Positions 5,493 to 7,466 of a stretch of 7,466 nucleotides of DNA are shown here, piece by piece. Each line of letters opens with the position of its first letter. Position 1 is the first letter of the stretch. A program made the translations under genes and the position numbers. The DNA is from Clostridia bacterium (lineage in GTDB: Bacteria > Bacillota_A > Clostridia > Christensenellales > Aristaeellaceae), in NCBI GenBank assembly GCA_017481185.1, contig JAFUPO010000098.1, positions 1 to 7,466 on the forward strand, written 5' to 3'. The notes beneath the pieces are model-generated. The model saw only the letters and a program-made list of their open reading frames with translations, was not told the DNA's origin and made no database searches.

Positions 5493-6845
5493 TTAGGCGT
5501 GCTTATTGCGGCTTGCACGAAGAACGATCCCGATGACAAGACCAGCCACTGCTGGAACAACCCAGCCAAGATTCAGATCAAAGAATGGAAGCAGTTTTCG
5601 GGCGAAGGCAATAGCGCCATCTAGACGAAGGCCAGCCTGAACAGATAGGGGAAGGGTCTTGAACAGATCAAACAGCGCAGCCACGCTGGTAAAGGCAGTA
5701 ACGCTGACGTAGATAGACCTATCATGCCCAAAGAGATTGCCGCAAAGAGCTAACAGGATAAGGGTAATAGCCGGTGGATAAAGAAACATGAGAACAGGCA
5801 GGGAATAATCAATGATCTTTGATAAACCAAAGTTTGAAACGACGAAGGAGAAAATGGTAAAGATAACCGCCCAGGCTTTATAGGTAAGGGCCTTGGGAAA
5901 CATCCGGGCAAAGGCATCTGAACAGCTTGTTACAAGACCAATAGAAGTTTTCAGGCAAGCAAAAGTAATAGTAATTGCCAATACCACGCTGCCTAACGAG
6001 CCTAGATAGTGGTCTGAAATCTGTGCCAAGGCAATGCCGCCGTTTTCTGAGATTTCAAAGAGGCCTCTCGACTGTGCCCCCATCAGGATGGTAGCAACAT
6101 AAATGGCAGCCATCAAAAGCCCGGTCAGGATGCCGGAGATCAGCACATCCTTGGCAACGGCTGAATCGTTGGTGACGCCCATGCCGCGAATTATATCGAT
6201 CACAACGATGCCGAACGCCAGGCCCGCAATGGCATCCATGGTGCCGTAGCCTTCGATAAACGCTGAAAACAGTGCGCCCTGCTGATATGCCGTATCGGGC
6301 TCTACCAGGGAAACATCTGCACCTGGGCGGCTTAAGGCTGCAAAAACCAGGATTGTGAAGAAAATCAAAAATAGGGGGTTGATAATTTTACCGATCCAAA
6401 CGGTGATGTTGGCTGGGCGCAAAGAGAAGAACAAAACGAGGATAAAGAACACCGCAGAAAAGAGTAAGAGCACGGGTGCTTCGGGGGTGTTGCTGCCCAG
6501 CATAGGCGCGACACCTGTTGTAAAAGAGGTCGTTGCGCATCTCGGAATGGCAAAGAAGGGTCCAATAGTCAGGTAAAGCAGGCAGGTGAACACATACCCG
6601 TAGCCCTTGCCTACCTTGGTAGCCAGGGATTGAAGGCCGTCAGAATGGGTGTTGCCGATGGCTGCAACACCTAAAATCGGGATCCCAACAGCGGTTATAA
6701 TGAAACCCATCATGGCGGGGATAACGCTTCGGCCTGCAAGCTGGCCCAGGTGAACCGGGAAGATCAGATTTCCAGCGCCGAAGAACATACCGAAAAGTGT
6801 TGTTGCCACCAATACTCGCTGTTTAAAATTAAGCTGCTTCGTCAT
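5493..6845 (-). CDS. brnQ: Branched-chain amino acid transport system II carrier protein (LIVCS family)
   Basis: A 450-residue membrane carrier, typical length for the BrnQ family, which imports leucine, isoleucine and valine with Na+ or H+. Family motifs are FFGAGNLIFP in the first helix (21-30), YLTIGPFFAIPR (91-102), EGYGTMDAIAGLAFG (198-212), GIALAQISDHYLG (270-282) and DYSLPVLMFLYPPA (346-359). About 12 membrane helices are visible. The ATG at 6845 is preceded on the minus strand by GCGAGGTG about 9 bases upstream. The gene converges on the GntR-ABC operon and is divergent from the LysR-type gene, a layout that suggests control by that regulator. The N-terminal FGAGN motif and the full length argue for an intact protein. 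Preference among branched-chain amino acids cannot be read. Confidence 0.95.
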   Translation of the reverse strand: MTKQLNFKQRVLVATTLFGMFFGAGNLIFPVHLGQLAGRSVIPAMMGFIITAVGIPILGVAAIGNTHSDGLQSLATKVGKGYGYVFTCLLYLTIGPFFAIPRCATTSFTTGVAPMLGSNTPEAPVLLLFSAVFFILVLFFSLRPANITVWIGKIINPLFLIFFTILVFAALSRPGADVSLVEPDTAYQQGALFSAFIEGYGTMDAIAGLAFGIVVIDIIRGMGVTNDSAVAKDVLISGILTGLLMAAIYVATILMGAQSRGLFEISENGGIALAQISDHYLGSLGSVVLAITITFACLKTSIGLVTSCSDAFARMFPKALTYKAWAVIFTIFSFVVSNFGLSKIIDYSLPVLMFLYPPAITLILLALCGNLFGHDRSIYVSVTAFTSVAALFDLFKTLPLSVQAGLRLDGAIAFARKLLPFFDLNLGWVVPAVAGLVIGIVLRASRNKHA

Positions 6846-6866
6846 TATTCCCGCACCTCGCTAACT

Positions 6867-6896
6867 AATGTACACATTTTACCATCGCGCTTGCAA
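6867..6896 (-). promoter_or_regulatory. Possible promoter of brnQ
   Basis: On the minus strand, TTGCAA (6896-6891) is followed after 18 bases by TACATT (6872-6867), which would start transcription about 15 bases before the brnQ ATG. The -10 box is weaker than that of the divergent promoter. That fits a promoter needing activation, but it may also be a chance match. Confidence 0.4.
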
Positions 6897-6919
6897 TCTG
6901 TGAAACGACTGTTTATAAT
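6891..6919 (+). promoter_or_regulatory. Promoter of the LysR-type regulator gene
   Basis: TTGCAA (6891-6896) and a perfect TATAAT (6914-6919) are separated by exactly 17 bases. The start point would be about 6926, some 44 bases upstream of the regulator ATG. TTGCAA is its own reverse complement, so it can also serve as the -35 box of the divergent brnQ promoter. Confidence 0.75.
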
Positions 6920-6926
6920 AGAGGGT

Positions 6927-6977
6927 ATGAGAAAATCTAATAGATATGAAATGGAAAGGCGAAAGGCTTATGGATAG
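6927..6977 (+). CDS. Possible short upstream ORF overlapping the LysR gene start
   Basis: An ATG at 6927 opens a frame of 16 codons (MRKSNRYEMERRKAYG), strongly basic, ending with TAG at 6975-6977, inside the first codons of the LysR gene in another frame. The ATG falls at about the predicted transcription start, so it would be read as a nearly leaderless message. GAGGG just before it would mostly not be transcribed. It may be a coupling or leader ORF, or chance. Confidence 0.2.
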   Translation: MRKSNRYEMERRKAYG

Positions 6978-7466
6978 CAAAAAACTAGAGATCCTAATGA
7001 CCGCAGCTGATTTGGGGAGCTTTACCAAGGCATCGGAGGTGGTGGGCTATACCCAGTCAGGCCTGACGCATATGATGGATGCGCTGGAAAGAGAGGTGGG
7101 CTTTCCGCTTCTGCAAAGAAACCACAGCGGTATTCAGCTGACGGAGCAGGGGAGGCAATTGATGCCTGCCATTCGTGAGTTTTTGTATGCAAATGCGAAC
7201 CTTGAGAATCAGATTCGCGTGATTGCCGAGGAAAAGACCGAGATCATTCGAGTGGCGGCCTACTCCAGCATTGCTATGCATTGGATGCCTGAGATCCTTT
7301 ATCGCTTCAAGCGCCTGTGCCCCCAAGTGAACGTGGATCTGCGCATGGTGGATCATGCCTTGGAACCCTTTGAATTGCTTGAGAGCGGACAAACAGATGT
7401 GATTTTTGCCAGCAGACAAAATTACAGCTGCTGTGAGTGGATTCCTCTTTACAATGAAAGGATGTA
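6970..7466 (+). CDS. LysR-family transcriptional regulator (3' end outside the window)
   Basis: The frame starts at ATG 6970 and stays open for 165 codons to the window edge, so the C-terminal part (roughly 130 residues in this family) is missing from view. The N-terminal winged helix-turn-helix covers about residues 4-61: MTAADLGSFTKASEVVGYTQ (10-29) holds the first helices, SGLTHMMDALEREVGFPLLQ (30-49) the recognition and linker parts, and IQLTEQGRQLMP the end of the wing. From about residue 91 the effector-binding domain begins (IIRVAAYSSIAMHWMPEIL), with a typical PQVNVDLRMVDH strand. GGAAAGG at 6953-6959 is a plausible ribosome binding site, 10 bases from the start. It is divergent from brnQ, so a role in controlling amino acid uptake is likely, but the ligand is unknown. 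Confidence 0.9.
   Translation, partial: MDSKKLEILMTAADLGSFTKASEVVGYTQSGLTHMMDALEREVGFPLLQRNHSGIQLTEQGRQLMPAIREFLYANANLENQIRVIAEEKTEIIRVAAYSSIAMHWMPEILYRFKRLCPQVNVDLRMVDHALEPFELLESGQTDVIFASRQNYSCCEWIPLYNERM

Noticed and set aside
7057..7419. Minus-strand open frame of 120 codons opposite the LysR gene
   Set aside because: The plus strand encodes a clear LysR N-terminal half over the same bases, so this is an antisense shadow.

Overview
The window looks like chromosomal DNA from a Gram-positive bacterium of the Clostridia (Firmicutes), possibly a gut-type lineage. The grounds are GGAGG-type ribosome binding sites, GTG and TTG starts in a tightly packed operon, promoters of the TTGNNN-17 bp-TATAAT type, intrinsic terminators with T-runs, a YtrA-type GntR/ABC cassette and an IS1182-type transposase. 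I cannot name a genus. By eye, bases 85-1709 are more G+C-rich than the rest, so the window probably joins DNA of different histories.

Layout. (1) Bases 1 to about 82 hold a fragment of a second MATE transporter on the minus strand. It abuts, back to back, the 3' end of a plus-strand gene of the CehA/McbA (PHP-like) metallohydrolase type (85-366), so both genes are broken at one junction. (2) A complete MATE efflux gene (369-1709) follows two bases after the metallohydrolase stop and ends in a long palindrome. (3) An IS1182-family insertion sequence (about 1724-3258) with a full-length transposase lies directly between that palindrome and a strong terminator (3255-3295). (4) After a non-coding stretch comes a three-gene operon: a GntR/YtrA-type repressor (3520-3891), an ABC ATPase (3891-4736) and an ABC-2 type permease (4738-5367). 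It has a well-formed promoter whose -10 box lies inside a 9-bp-arm palindrome, and it ends at a clear terminator. (5) A branched-chain amino acid carrier of the BrnQ/LIVCS family (6845-5493, minus strand) is divergent from a LysR-type regulator (6970 to the window edge). The two are separated by 124 bases, and their proposed promoters share one palindromic -35 hexamer.

How the genes may work together. The GntR protein probably represses its own operon until a signal (in related systems often a membrane-active peptide or antibiotic) releases it, which allows the ATPase/permease pair to be made. The LysR protein probably controls brnQ, and so branched-chain amino acid uptake. The MATE gene probably shared a transcript with the metallohydrolase, whose front end and promoter are missing here.

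I see no clearly undescribed system. The points most worth a second look are the double-truncation junction at the left edge, the placement of the insertion sequence between two terminators, and the palindromic operator of the GntR operon. There is no rRNA, tRNA or CRISPR array that I can recognise.
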